This document shows, piece after piece, positions 37,549 through 45,447 of a stretch of DNA of 64,000 bases (within the stretch, counting starts at the first letter, position 1; every line of letters starts with the position of its first letter). Origin of the DNA: Nitrospira sp. Its GTDB lineage: Bacteria; Nitrospirota; Nitrospiria; Nitrospirales; Nitrospiraceae. Location of the stretch: assembly GCA_030653545.1 (NCBI GenBank), contig JAURZE010000013.1, forward strand, positions 124,001 through 188,000, in the 5' to 3' direction. The notes below the pieces were generated by a model. That model was not told the origin of the DNA. It searched no databases and saw only the letters and a list, made by a program, of their open reading frames with translations. The translations under genes were made by a program, and so were the position numbers.

Positions 37549-38838
37549 TCAGCTTGCAGCCTTCACCTTGCAACTCGTTTCTTCCACTGGACGACTCAAT
37601 GCGGTCTGCTGACGATTCTCCCGATCCAAGGCTGCTGCCAGTTTCTCAGAAAGAGGAAACTCCCGTTCGTAAATCACGAACCGATAGGGATCGTTCCCCG
37701 TCAGTCCATACTTGGTCCGGAGCATCTCATGCTGCCCGTCCGTCAGAATGTGGTACTGCACCCGCGCCTTGAGAATCAAGCCCTCTGATTTAGGGGGGAT
37801 ACGATAGGCAAAACTGTACTCCCGGCTCGCCAGAGGCAGGAGCCGGTTGTCGTACAGTTCGAGAATGGCCGGCTGCCAGAGAATCCAGCGCCCTATGGTC
37901 GATTTCTGTTGGTCCAACACGTTCTTCTGCGCGTCCTCGACGGAAAACTCGATAGTAAAGTGCCGGTCGGGATCGCCGGTCGGGATCTTGTGGCCCGCGC
38001 CGGCATTGATCAGGTTCAGCGTAACGGCGATTTCGTCCCCTGGTTTGGGTTGCGGGGTGTCCGTCTTGACCTCGATCGCCACCGCCCGTTGAATCATGTC
38101 CGGATCATGCCCGCCTCGCCACAGATGTCGGCGGCCATGGCGAATGGGGCTATCCGGCGCCACCGGGCGAGTCACCTCGGGCATGTGGCAACTCTGGCAA
38201 ATGAAGCCCCGTTCCTGCATGAAGAACTTGCCTTCGTACTCGGCATAGGTCCCGCAAGGGCCTACATTGTAAAACTGGGCGGGACCTGAGACGACATTGT
38301 GACAGCGCTGACAGACCTGCGTAGTTCTGAAGTTCGGATCGAACTTCGTGGGATGCGGCGCGGCAGAATCTTCGAAGGGACCATAGATCACCCCGTCGCG
38401 CACATGGCAGGCGGCGCAGGTGACCGACTCCTTTTGATAGGCGGGATCATAGTGCGGGTTCGGCTCCTGCACCGCCTTTTCCACACGACCGCGCGGGATA
38501 TCCTTCACCAAGGTCGGCTGCTGATTTTCCAGCGGCGTGTGGCAGTTCAGACAAACCCAGATGTTCTTGTCTTTCTTCCAGTAAGCCTGAAAAAATGGAT
38601 CTTCATACGCCTTGGCATGGATGCTGGTCTTCCACTCGTCATAAATCTCGCGATGGCACGATCCGCACGATTCGGCGCTTAGACTCGTCAAACCCTCGGG
38701 CACTTTCTGAAACGGAATCGCATGCGCATACTCATCGCGCAAACCGAATATCACGACGGGCTTGATCTCGGTGTAGTAGACGTAGATCGCAGCGGCCAGA
38801 CCGACGACGCCCAACCCGATTTTCACCAGCCGCGTCAT
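37549..38838 (-). CDS. membrane-anchored pentahaem c-type cytochrome
   Basis: 429 residues with one N-terminal membrane segment (KIGLGVVGLAAAIYVYY, uncleaved-looking). Five CXXCH haem sites start at Cys58, Cys96, Cys141, Cys176 and Cys214. The last three motifs are CAACH, CQRCH and CQSCHMPE. The C-terminal half (about 255-380) is a beta-rich domain without haems (KPGDEIAVTLNLINAGAGHKIPTGDPDRHFTIEF). This layout is shared with the two cytochromes at 52587 and 53855. ATG 38838 overlaps the HDAC stop by 4 bp. Electron carrier or cytochrome c554-like enzyme; the partner is unknown. Confidence 0.9.
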   Translation of the reverse strand: MTRLVKIGLGVVGLAAAIYVYYTEIKPVVIFGLRDEYAHAIPFQKVPEGLTSLSAESCGSCHREIYDEWKTSIHAKAYEDPFFQAYWKKDKNIWVCLNCHTPLENQQPTLVKDIPRGRVEKAVQEPNPHYDPAYQKESVTCAACHVRDGVIYGPFEDSAAPHPTKFDPNFRTTQVCQRCHNVVSGPAQFYNVGPCGTYAEYEGKFFMQERGFICQSCHMPEVTRPVAPDSPIRHGRRHLWRGGHDPDMIQRAVAIEVKTDTPQPKPGDEIAVTLNLINAGAGHKIPTGDPDRHFTIEFSVEDAQKNVLDQQKSTIGRWILWQPAILELYDNRLLPLASREYSFAYRIPPKSEGLILKARVQYHILTDGQHEMLRTKYGLTGNDPYRFVIYEREFPLSEKLAAALDRENRQQTALSRPVEETSCKVKAAS

Positions 38839-39779
38839 GATGCCAACAACCCGCACACGTGGGCGTCCACCGAGGCCGCCAGAGCCGTGAGATTGTATCC
38901 CCCTTCGAGAGACGAAAGAATGCGCCCCTGCGCGTACGTCCTGGCAATACCGGCCACGATGCCGGTCAACTCCGCATAACCCGCCTCGGTCAATCCCATA
39001 CTGGCAAGCGGATCGTCTTTATGCGCATCGAATCCGGCTGAGATGATCACCAGCTCAGGCTTGAACCGTTCCGCCGCCGGCACCAGCACCTTGTGGAAGA
39101 CGGCGCGATATTCGTCGTCCCCCTCTCCCGCTTCCATCGGCACGTTGATCGTGTAGCCTTCCCCTGCGCCCCGGCCTCGCTCCGATTCGCGACCCGTACC
39201 GGGGTAGTGCGGAAATTGATGGGTGCTGAAAAACAGGACCGAGGGATCGTCTTCAAAACTGTGTTGCGTGCCATTGCCGTGATGCACGTCCCAATCGACG
39301 ATCAGCACTCGGGAGAGGCCATGCTTCTTCTGGACATAGCGCGCGGCAATGGCCACATTGTTCAACAGACAAAACCCCATCGCGCGATTGGCTTCGGCAT
39401 GGTGTCCCGGAGGCCGCACCGCGCAAAAGACATGCTCAACCTGCTTCGCCATCATCGCATCGACCGCGGCCAGCGCGCCTCCGGCCGCCAGATAGGCGGC
39501 GGTCAGCGAACCAGGAGACATGGACGTATCGGGATCGAGCGGCACGCGCCCGTTCGTAGGGGCGTGCTGCTTCAGCGACGCAAGGTAGGCTGCCGTGTGT
39601 ACTTTCGTGATCCATTCATCCTCGGCCATCCGCGGCTCGATCCTGGTCAATTGCGCCATCGTGCCGCTCTGTTCCAGCTGCTGCATGATCGCGCGCAGCC
39701 GGTTCGGCGACTCGGGATGGCCCATCCCCATGTCGTGTTCGAGATAGGCCGGATGATAGACAAGACCCGTCTTACCCAC
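38835..39779 (-). CDS. histone deacetylase family protein (class II/AcuC-like)
   Basis: 314 residues of the arginase/deacetylase fold. His126-His127 in RPPGHHAE and zinc ligands Asp164 and His166 in DWDVHHGNGTQ are visible, as is Asp251 in SAGFDAHKDDPL. The family deacetylates acetyl-lysine, acetylpolyamines or similar small amides; the substrate here is not evident. It overlaps the pentahaem cytochrome gene by 4 bp, an unusual neighbour. Confidence 0.92.
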   Translation of the reverse strand: MGKTGLVYHPAYLEHDMGMGHPESPNRLRAIMQQLEQSGTMAQLTRIEPRMAEDEWITKVHTAAYLASLKQHAPTNGRVPLDPDTSMSPGSLTAAYLAAGGALAAVDAMMAKQVEHVFCAVRPPGHHAEANRAMGFCLLNNVAIAARYVQKKHGLSRVLIVDWDVHHGNGTQHSFEDDPSVLFFSTHQFPHYPGTGRESERGRGAGEGYTINVPMEAGEGDDEYRAVFHKVLVPAAERFKPELVIISAGFDAHKDDPLASMGLTEAGYAELTGIVAGIARTYAQGRILSSLEGGYNLTALAASVDAHVCGLLAS

Positions 39780-39804
39780 AACTGCTCCATTTTACAGGCT
39801 AAAC

Positions 39805-39924
39805 AGGACGCTCAAAATGGCTCCCCGGCAAGGCCGCAGCGAGAGAGATGCCATGGCGTACTTCTCAGTACGTTAAGGCGTTGAGCGACGCGAGAACGAA
39901 GCTGGCAGACATTTTCAGCGTCCT
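39805..39924. repeat. dispersed ~120-bp repeat, copy 2
   Basis: A 120-bp element with near-perfect terminal inverted repeats: AGGACGCTCAAAAT at the left and ATTTTCAGCGTCCT at the right (13 of 14 paired). It is related to 25314-25435 as described there. It lies between two divergent genes with no coding capacity. A short palindrome (GTACTTCTCAGTAC) sits near its centre. Confidence 0.8.
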
Positions 39925-40003
39925 ATCGAATCGTAGCACGCAGGAATCGGCATAGACAACGAGCGCCCGCCGCTGCTATCGTCGAAGGAACTGGAGGAGC
40001 CCC

Positions 40004-40321
40004 ATGCCCAATCCCCGTATCGAACCGCTAAAGAGAGTGCTCGCGATTGAACCGACGGACGACGTCGCATGGTTCGGTCTCGGGAAAGCCTATATGGAAG
40101 ACGGCAACTTCGACGAAGCGGCCAAGGCCTTGCAGCAATGCGTCACAGTGAAGCCGACCTATTCAGCGGCCTACTACGCGCTCGCGCAATCCCTGCACAA
40201 ACTCGGCCGGATCGACGAATGTCGTGCGGTGGCGGTCACCGGCATTGACGTCTCGACGAAGAACGGCGATGCGATGGTGACGAAGAATCTGGAAATGCTG
40301 AAGAGCTCGCTTCCCGCCTGA
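40004..40321 (+). CDS. tetratricopeptide repeat protein
   Basis: 105 residues with about two TPR units: PTDDVAWFGLGKAYMEDGNFDEAAKALQQ and PTYSAAYYALAQSLHKLGRIDECRAVAVTGI. There is no signal peptide, so a cytoplasmic adaptor-like protein. GGAG precedes the ATG. Partner unknown; convergent with the 281-residue unknown gene. Confidence 0.85.
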   Translation: MPNPRIEPLKRVLAIEPTDDVAWFGLGKAYMEDGNFDEAAKALQQCVTVKPTYSAAYYALAQSLHKLGRIDECRAVAVTGIDVSTKNGDAMVTKNLEMLKSSLPA

Positions 40322-40325
40322 CCGC

Positions 40326-41171
40326 TTAGAGCACCTGCCGAAAGGTCTCTTCCTGTAACTCTGTCAGCGGTGACAGGACACCGGGATTCTGCACCAGCAT
40401 CCGGACACGGGGATAGCCTCGCTGCCGCTTCGGCCGTTCGACGAGGTCGACGTTGGCCAGTCTCGTCCCTGCCTTCGACGGCAATGGCTCCACATCCCAC
40501 AGGGCAATCATCACGGCACTGAGCTGCCGCAATGTCGTGAGAAGCACCGTCACCGAACCGGCCAGCGCTTTCAGATCCAGCCAGATTTCTTCATGCCGGC
40601 TCGTCTTGTCCCCTAACAGATCTGCACGCGGGACGGAGATACAGAGCACCACCGGATCGCAGTAGTCGGCCAACTGCTTCGCCTTCTGCCGGATGCGGGC
40701 GAGGATGCGATGGATCAGGATGACGCCCCGATCCTCTTCATCGCCTTGCACATCGACCTCCGCCAGTCCCCGAACCGGCAACTGCCGACGTTCTGCGGAG
40801 CCCACCATCGCGGTCGCTTCGACGAAAAATCGTTCCCGGCCCAGATAACATTCTAAATCGGCCGTCCGCGCCTGCGACTCCGGCAGAAAGTTCACCCGGG
40901 CACCGACACGGATCAACTGGGTGGCCAACTCCAATTCAGCCAGCGCGGACTCTCTGACACCGTAATTATAGTGGGTCAGGCGGGGGACGAGGCGACCTAA
41001 TCGAAGATGACTGGCTGCATCGCCGCAATGCTGCTGAACCGTCGAGCAGCGTTCTTCAAGATCGCGGGACAGCCCTTGCTCTTCCCGCTTCCAGGCGGGC
41101 AGCGGAGACTGATGGCCGTCCCGAAGATGGGTGACCAATTTGAACGTGTTTCGAGGTCGGAACCGTGCCAT
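40326..41171 (-). CDS. hypothetical protein, possible nuclease-like fold
   Basis: 281 residues with no family recognised with confidence. The central region (about 70-120) reads ELELATQLIRVGARVNFLP...ARTADLECYLGRERFFVEATAMVG, which resembles the helix-then-D...ExT/K pattern of PD-(D/E)XK restriction-endonuclease folds (Asp-Leu-Glu then VEAT). The usual Lys is replaced. No signal peptide. It follows the 109-residue unknown by 3 bp, so cotranscribed. Confidence 0.6.
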   Translation of the reverse strand: MARFRPRNTFKLVTHLRDGHQSPLPAWKREEQGLSRDLEERCSTVQQHCGDAASHLRLGRLVPRLTHYNYGVRESALAELELATQLIRVGARVNFLPESQARTADLECYLGRERFFVEATAMVGSAERRQLPVRGLAEVDVQGDEEDRGVILIHRILARIRQKAKQLADYCDPVVLCISVPRADLLGDKTSRHEEIWLDLKALAGSVTVLLTTLRQLSAVMIALWDVEPLPSKAGTRLANVDLVERPKRQRGYPRVRMLVQNPGVLSPLTELQEETFRQVL

Positions 41172-41174
41172 GGC

Positions 41175-41504
41175 TCACACCGCTTCTGTTCCCTCGTCAT
41201 CACCGGAAGCCAACCCCAACGCTTCCGGCTGGCGCTTCGACACTTCTTCATACACTTCATCCAACCACCGGCTGGCACAGCCGAGGACTTCGCGAACCAA
41301 CGGCTCAGGTTGCCCGGTGCGCTTGATGGCCCATTGAGTCACATATTCCAGCAATGTCGCCCGTTCAAATTGCCGCGACGACTGCGAGGCAATGGCCGAC
41401 AATTCGCCCAGACCCGTGTTGATGATGTCCGCCACAATCTCCCGCGCATACGAGGTGCTGGCCGTCACGTATTGGATCGCTCGATTGAGTTCTTGATCGG
41501 TCAT
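41175..41504 (-). CDS. hypothetical protein
   Basis: 109 residues from the ATG at 41504. It is helical and Ala/Glu-rich (MTDQELNRAIQYVTASTSYAREIVADIINTGLGELSAIA), with a Glu/Asp-rich tail. No membrane segment or known motif. A frame extension to 41609 lies in the region with the start of the next plus-strand gene's promoter and is not used. Upstream partner of the 281-residue unknown. Confidence 0.6.
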   Translation of the reverse strand: MTDQELNRAIQYVTASTSYAREIVADIINTGLGELSAIASQSSRQFERATLLEYVTQWAIKRTGQPEPLVREVLGCASRWLDEVYEEVSKRQPEALGLASGDDEGTEAV

Positions 41505-41656
41505 GCTCGATTCCTTTCCAGCCGGATTTTCACATCCTGTCGGACCGCTGTCAACGCAGCGGTGGCCATAGCATCTCTCGTTTTTTCTCCGCGCTTGACC
41601 GGCCTCCAATGGTATGATCTCGGCTCATTCACCCCTGTGTCACGAAGGAGACGACG

Positions 41657-43471
41657 ATGGCCGGCAGATCCTCTACGCGAACCGCTTCGACATCACGCCA
41701 ATCCAAAACTCAGTCTTTCTCAGACAAATGGGACCTGACCCATCTCGTCAAGAATCCGACACGCCAACTCGATGCGCTCCTGGCCGAGTTGGAAGCGAAG
41801 GTAGTGCAGATCGAATCCGCCCGGCCCGGCCTTTCTCCGGCGATGCCCAACCAGGATCTTCTCGCCTTATTGCGGTGCAGCGAGGCCATCGCGCAAGGTT
41901 CATCCAGATTGGGCGCTTTTGCCTATCTCTGGTTTTCAGAAAACACCAAGGACGACGCGGCCCGCTCGTTCAAGACGCAGGTCGAGGAACGACTGACCGC
42001 CCTCAGTAACCGTCTGCTGTTCTTTGAACTCTGGTGGCAAAGCGTCGACGACACCAATGCCGCCCGTCTGATGGCCGATGCCGGCGACCTGCGATATCAC
42101 CTGGAAACCATCCGGCGGTTCAAGCCGCACACGTTGTCCGAACCGGAAGAGAAAATCGTCAACCTGAAGAATGTGACGGGACGCAGCGCGATCCATACGC
42201 TCTACGACATCGTGACCAATGGATTCACCTTCACGCTGACGGTCGGCGGGAAGAAGAAGACGATGAGCCGCGAGGAATTGATGGCCTATGTCCGCAGCCA
42301 GAAGGCCTCCGTGCGGCAGGCGGCGTATCAAGAACTCTACCGGGTGTTTTCAGGCCAGCGCGACCTGCTCGGCGAAATCTACAAGACGCTCGTGAACGAC
42401 TGGAAGTCGGAAAACCTCGGGCTCCGCCACTTTGGCTCTCCGATTGCGACGCGCAACCTCGGCAACGATGTCCCCGACCGGGCCGTCGACGTGCTGCTCT
42501 CAGCCTGCGCCAAGAACGCCGACATCTTTCAAACCTATTTCAAACTCAAAGCGAAGATTTGCAAGATCACGCCGATGAGCCGCTATCACCTCTATGCGCC
42601 CCACCGCACAGAGGCCAAGAAGTATAAGTATGCAGACGCGGCAAAAATGGTGCTGGAGGCCTATCGCGGATTCTCTCCCCGCCTGGCCGATCTGGCAGAG
42701 CAGGTCTTCACAGACCGGCACATCGACGGCCCGACCCGTTCAGGGAAGCTCGGCGGCGCCTACTGCTACAGCGTCGTCCCCGGCATGACGCCCTATGTAA
42801 TGCTGAACTACACCGGCGAAGCCCGCGACATCGCCACCATGGCTCATGAGCTGGGACATGCCGTCCATGGCATGATGGCCAAGGATCACTCCGTCTTTAC
42901 CTTCCACTCGACGCTTCCACTCGCGGAAACCGCCTCGGTCTTCGGCGAACGGATTCTCTCCGATGCGTTGATGTCTCAAGAGCGCAACAAGGCCGTTCGC
43001 CAGGGACTGCTGATCGGCCAGCTCGATGATATCTATGCGACGGTGTTACGCCAGGCCTATTTCGTCCGCTTTGAAAAGCTGGCGCACCAGATGGTGGGGG
43101 AAGGCGCGACGGGTGACCAGCTGGCAAAAGCCTACCTGGGCGAACTCCGCCAACAGTTCGGCAAGGCCGTCAAAGTCCCAAAGGAATTTCAGTGGGAATG
43201 GCTGAGTATTCCCCATATCTTCGCCAGCCCGTTCTATTGCTATGCCTACAGCTTCGGCAATCTGCTCGTGCTGGCCTTGTACCGCATGTACAAGGAACAA
43301 GGCGCCGCCTTTGTTCCCAAATACCTGGAACTCCTGGAGACCGGCGGATCTGAAGCTCCCCGCGACATTCTGGCCAAAGTGGGCGTCGATATGACGGCTG
43401 AAGCCTTCTGGCAGTCAGGATTCGACACGATTCGCGAAATGGTCGTCCAATTGGAAGCGACCCTTTCCTGA
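41657..43471 (+). CDS. M3 family oligoendopeptidase (PepF-like)
   Basis: 604 residues. The zinc motif is HELGHAVHGM with His397, Glu398 and His401, preceded by GARDIATMA-like context and followed by the third ligand in PLAETASVFGE. The N-terminal half is the helical PepF/M3 lobe (WDLTHLVKNPTRQLDALL). It is a cytoplasmic peptide-degrading enzyme. GGAG precedes the ATG. Single gene. Confidence 0.94.
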   Translation: MAGRSSTRTASTSRQSKTQSFSDKWDLTHLVKNPTRQLDALLAELEAKVVQIESARPGLSPAMPNQDLLALLRCSEAIAQGSSRLGAFAYLWFSENTKDDAARSFKTQVEERLTALSNRLLFFELWWQSVDDTNAARLMADAGDLRYHLETIRRFKPHTLSEPEEKIVNLKNVTGRSAIHTLYDIVTNGFTFTLTVGGKKKTMSREELMAYVRSQKASVRQAAYQELYRVFSGQRDLLGEIYKTLVNDWKSENLGLRHFGSPIATRNLGNDVPDRAVDVLLSACAKNADIFQTYFKLKAKICKITPMSRYHLYAPHRTEAKKYKYADAAKMVLEAYRGFSPRLADLAEQVFTDRHIDGPTRSGKLGGAYCYSVVPGMTPYVMLNYTGEARDIATMAHELGHAVHGMMAKDHSVFTFHSTLPLAETASVFGERILSDALMSQERNKAVRQGLLIGQLDDIYATVLRQAYFVRFEKLAHQMVGEGATGDQLAKAYLGELRQQFGKAVKVPKEFQWEWLSIPHIFASPFYCYAYSFGNLLVLALYRMYKEQGAAFVPKYLELLETGGSEAPRDILAKVGVDMTAEAFWQSGFDTIREMVVQLEATLS

Positions 43472-43527
43472 TAGAGCGACCATCTCAGAACAGCGAAATG
43501 CCCTACTCCTGGCTTATCGAAAGAGGC

Positions 43528-43556
43528 TTGACAGAATCCCCACATGCTGGCATACT
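43528..43556 (+). promoter_or_regulatory. promoter of bfd
   Basis: A perfect -35 TTGACA (43528-43533), 17-bp spacer and -10 CATACT (43551-43556), 36 bp upstream of the bfd ATG at 43592. It is immediately followed by the Fur box. Confidence 0.6.
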
Positions 43557-43575
43557 GAGAATGGTTATCATAATC
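43557..43575 (+). promoter_or_regulatory. Fur box in front of bfd
   Basis: GAGAATGGTTATCATAATC matches the 19-bp Fur consensus GATAATGATAATCATTATC at 15 of 19 positions and begins right after the -10 element. It would cover the transcription start, so Fe-loaded Fur should repress bfd and derepress it in iron limitation. Confidence 0.75.
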
Positions 43576-43591
43576 GTTCATGGAGGTTGCC

Positions 43592-43798
43592 ATGTACGTG
43601 TGTCTCTGCAACGGAATTACTGAATCGGATGTGCGGGAAGCCGGCCGGGCCGGCCATGTGACTCCCTGCGCCCTCAAAGCCAAGTTCAAGCTCAAGGGAA
43701 ACGGCTGTTGCGGACGTTGCGCGAAGAATATTTGCGAGTTCGTCGAGATTGCGGCTCAAGGATCAGCGACCTCCTGCCCCCGCACAACCGACCGATAA
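43592..43798 (+). CDS. bfd: bacterioferritin-associated ferredoxin
   Basis: 68 residues with the [2Fe-2S] BFD fold: MYVCLCNGITESDVREA (first Cys pair) and GNGCCGRCAKNICEFV (second pair, CCGRC). Bfd reduces bacterioferritin to release stored iron. A frame start four codons upstream is less likely than ATG 43592. It has a GGAGG ribosome-binding site, a good promoter and a Fur box, so it is iron-regulated. No bacterioferritin gene is next to it. Confidence 0.92.
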   Translation: MYVCLCNGITESDVREAGRAGHVTPCALKAKFKLKGNGCCGRCAKNICEFVEIAAQGSATSCPRTTDR

Positions 43799-43927
43799 CT
43801 CTCTTTCCGACTTCACCTCACAGCGAACCACGCTCCCGCTCGAAAACGCGACAGGCGATCAAGACCGCTTTTTGGTCACTCGCTGACTGTCCGGCCATTC
43901 AGGAAACTTCAGATTGTCGGAAATGAC

Positions 43928-44614
43928 TTAGCGGGAAGGCGCCGAGTGGATGAGTCGCGCGACTTCGGCGACCCGTTGGCCTAAGGCGCGAGCCTCAGCC
44001 AATTCTTTGTTGTCGATGCCGGGGCTGTCGCCTTCCGTGGTTGCAGAGGCGCCAAAGGCACCGCCGCCACTGACCACGATCATGTGATTCCCGAGCATCG
44101 CCGCCAGAATAGTCAGCATCGTTACTTCTTTGCCGCTCGAGATCTGCCCACCCGTGGCGAAGGCCGCCCCGACCTTATTTTTCATCTTGAAGTCCGGAAA
44201 GACCCCGAACTTAAACTGCCAATTGTCGAAGAAGGTCTTCACCTCGCCCGACATATTGGACCAGTAGACCGGCGAGCCGACGATGACCGCATCGGATGAA
44301 AACAAATCATCCGCCGTGACCTGCCCGACACGCTTCATCACAATCACGGCTCCCGGAACGCCCTTCGCGCCTTCGACCACTGCTTCGGCCATTCGTTCGG
44401 TATTGCCAGAGAGGGAATGATACGCGACGAGGATCCTGATGGGTGTGGGAATAGACTCGTCCGCAGAGACCGCACTGACTCCAAAAAAGGCGGAACCAAT
44501 AAGTAGACAGACGGCTAAGGCGTTAGGCAAGAAAGGACTGGGGGCTGCGGTGGGCACAGGACCAGTGGCATGACCATGGCCCTTATGCCCAGCCAGAGAT
44601 ACAAACCGGATCAC
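43928..44614 (-). CDS. WrbA/flavodoxin-like NAD(P)H:quinone oxidoreductase with hydrophobic N-terminus
   Basis: 228 residues from GTG 44614. The flavodoxin fold has the FMN phosphate loop YHSLSGNTERMAEAV, GSPVYWSNMSGEVKTFFDNW, and FATGGQISSGKEVT. Unlike typical WrbA, it has about 50 N-terminal residues: a His-rich piece (LAGHKGHGHATGP) and a hydrophobic segment (ALAVCLLIGSAFFGVSAVSA) that looks like a signal/anchor. The GTG overlaps the stop of the zinc-ribbon gene as GTGA, supporting this start over the ATG at 44704. An exported flavoprotein would be odd. Confidence 0.8.
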   Translation of the reverse strand: MIRFVSLAGHKGHGHATGPVPTAAPSPFLPNALAVCLLIGSAFFGVSAVSADESIPTPIRILVAYHSLSGNTERMAEAVVEGAKGVPGAVIVMKRVGQVTADDLFSSDAVIVGSPVYWSNMSGEVKTFFDNWQFKFGVFPDFKMKNKVGAAFATGGQISSGKEVTMLTILAAMLGNHMIVVSGGGAFGASATTEGDSPGIDNKELAEARALGQRVAEVARLIHSAPSR

Positions 44615-44796
44615 CGACGAAACGTTTCCTCTTCCATCCGCTCTTCGACGGAGACATCCGTGAGGGCTCCGCGATACTCGCAACGATGACAGCGCACGCG
44701 CCAAGCTTCAATCCATTTTTCCTGGACGTACGACTGGCGGCAGCTCGGACACACAAACACCCCTTTGACGTAATGAACCTTGCGAACTTCCTTCAT
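44611..44796 (-). CDS. small zinc-ribbon protein
   Basis: 61 residues from the ATG at 44796 with two Cys pairs 20 residues apart (FVCPSCRQSY and VRCHRCEYRG), a zinc-ribbon-like arrangement. The C-terminus is Glu-rich. No family name recognised. A longer frame to 44946 overlaps the divergent DUF192 gene region. Coupled by GTGA overlap to the flavoprotein gene. Confidence 0.7.
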   Translation of the reverse strand: MKEVRKVHYVKGVFVCPSCRQSYVQEKWIEAWRVRCHRCEYRGALTDVSVEERMEEETFRR

Positions 44797-44952
44797 GCGG
44801 GCCTCCAGGCTGAGATGGCCGAGGATGGCACAGGTCTCCTCGGGATTGCAAGACGGCCAACCCCGCCCGCGTTTCCTATATTGTTCCACGCCATCATGCG
44901 GCGGCCATACCCATACCTTGACTGCCACCATGCCGGCCAGTACCATGCCTCT

Positions 44953-45426
44953 ATGTTCATTCGAGTGATCCTGATTGCGTTCGTGGTGCTTAGCCTGGCT
45001 GGTCCATCAAACGGAGACGCCACGCCGCCGGCCGGCAGTCCCGCTGCGCGGCTGATCCCTGTGAAAACCCCTTCCGGGACCGTCGTGCAAGCCGAAATCG
45101 CCGACACTCCTCAGAAGCGCGCCGCCGGGTTGATGTACCGCGATCACCTCAAAAAAGACCACGGCATGATGTTCTTCTTCGACCAGGCCCAGGAGTGGAC
45201 CTTCTGGATGAAGAACACCCTGATCGCGCTTGATCTGATTTGGATGGATGATAAAAAACGCGTCATCCACATCGAACGGAACGTGCCGATTTGCACGAGA
45301 ACGGATGATTCCTGCCCCCAGTACCGCCCGAACGACGGGGCGATGTACGTACTGGAGATTGCCGCCGGAACCGTGGATGGATTGAAGATCGAGAAGGGCA
45401 CAAAACTGCAGTTTGCGAATCCGTAA
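44953..45426 (+). CDS. DUF192 family secreted protein
   Basis: 157 residues with a signal peptide (MFIRVILIAFVVLSLAGPSNG). The DUF192 core is EIADTPQKRAAGLMYRDHLKKDHGMMFFFDQAQEWTFWMKNTLIALDLIWMD. Function unknown; members are found in archaea and bacteria, often exported. The ATG at 44953 gives the signal peptide; a longer frame from 44686 overlaps the zinc-ribbon gene on the other strand. Confidence 0.9.
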   Translation: MFIRVILIAFVVLSLAGPSNGDATPPAGSPAARLIPVKTPSGTVVQAEIADTPQKRAAGLMYRDHLKKDHGMMFFFDQAQEWTFWMKNTLIALDLIWMDDKKRVIHIERNVPICTRTDDSCPQYRPNDGAMYVLEIAAGTVDGLKIEKGTKLQFANP

Positions 45427-45447
45427 GACCTGCGGGCCAGCCGGCCA

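Noticed and set aside
44615-44704. Upstream ATG start of the WrbA-like gene
   Set aside because: It would overlap the zinc-ribbon gene by 94 bp and adds an Arg-rich leader; the GTG overlapping its stop fits better.
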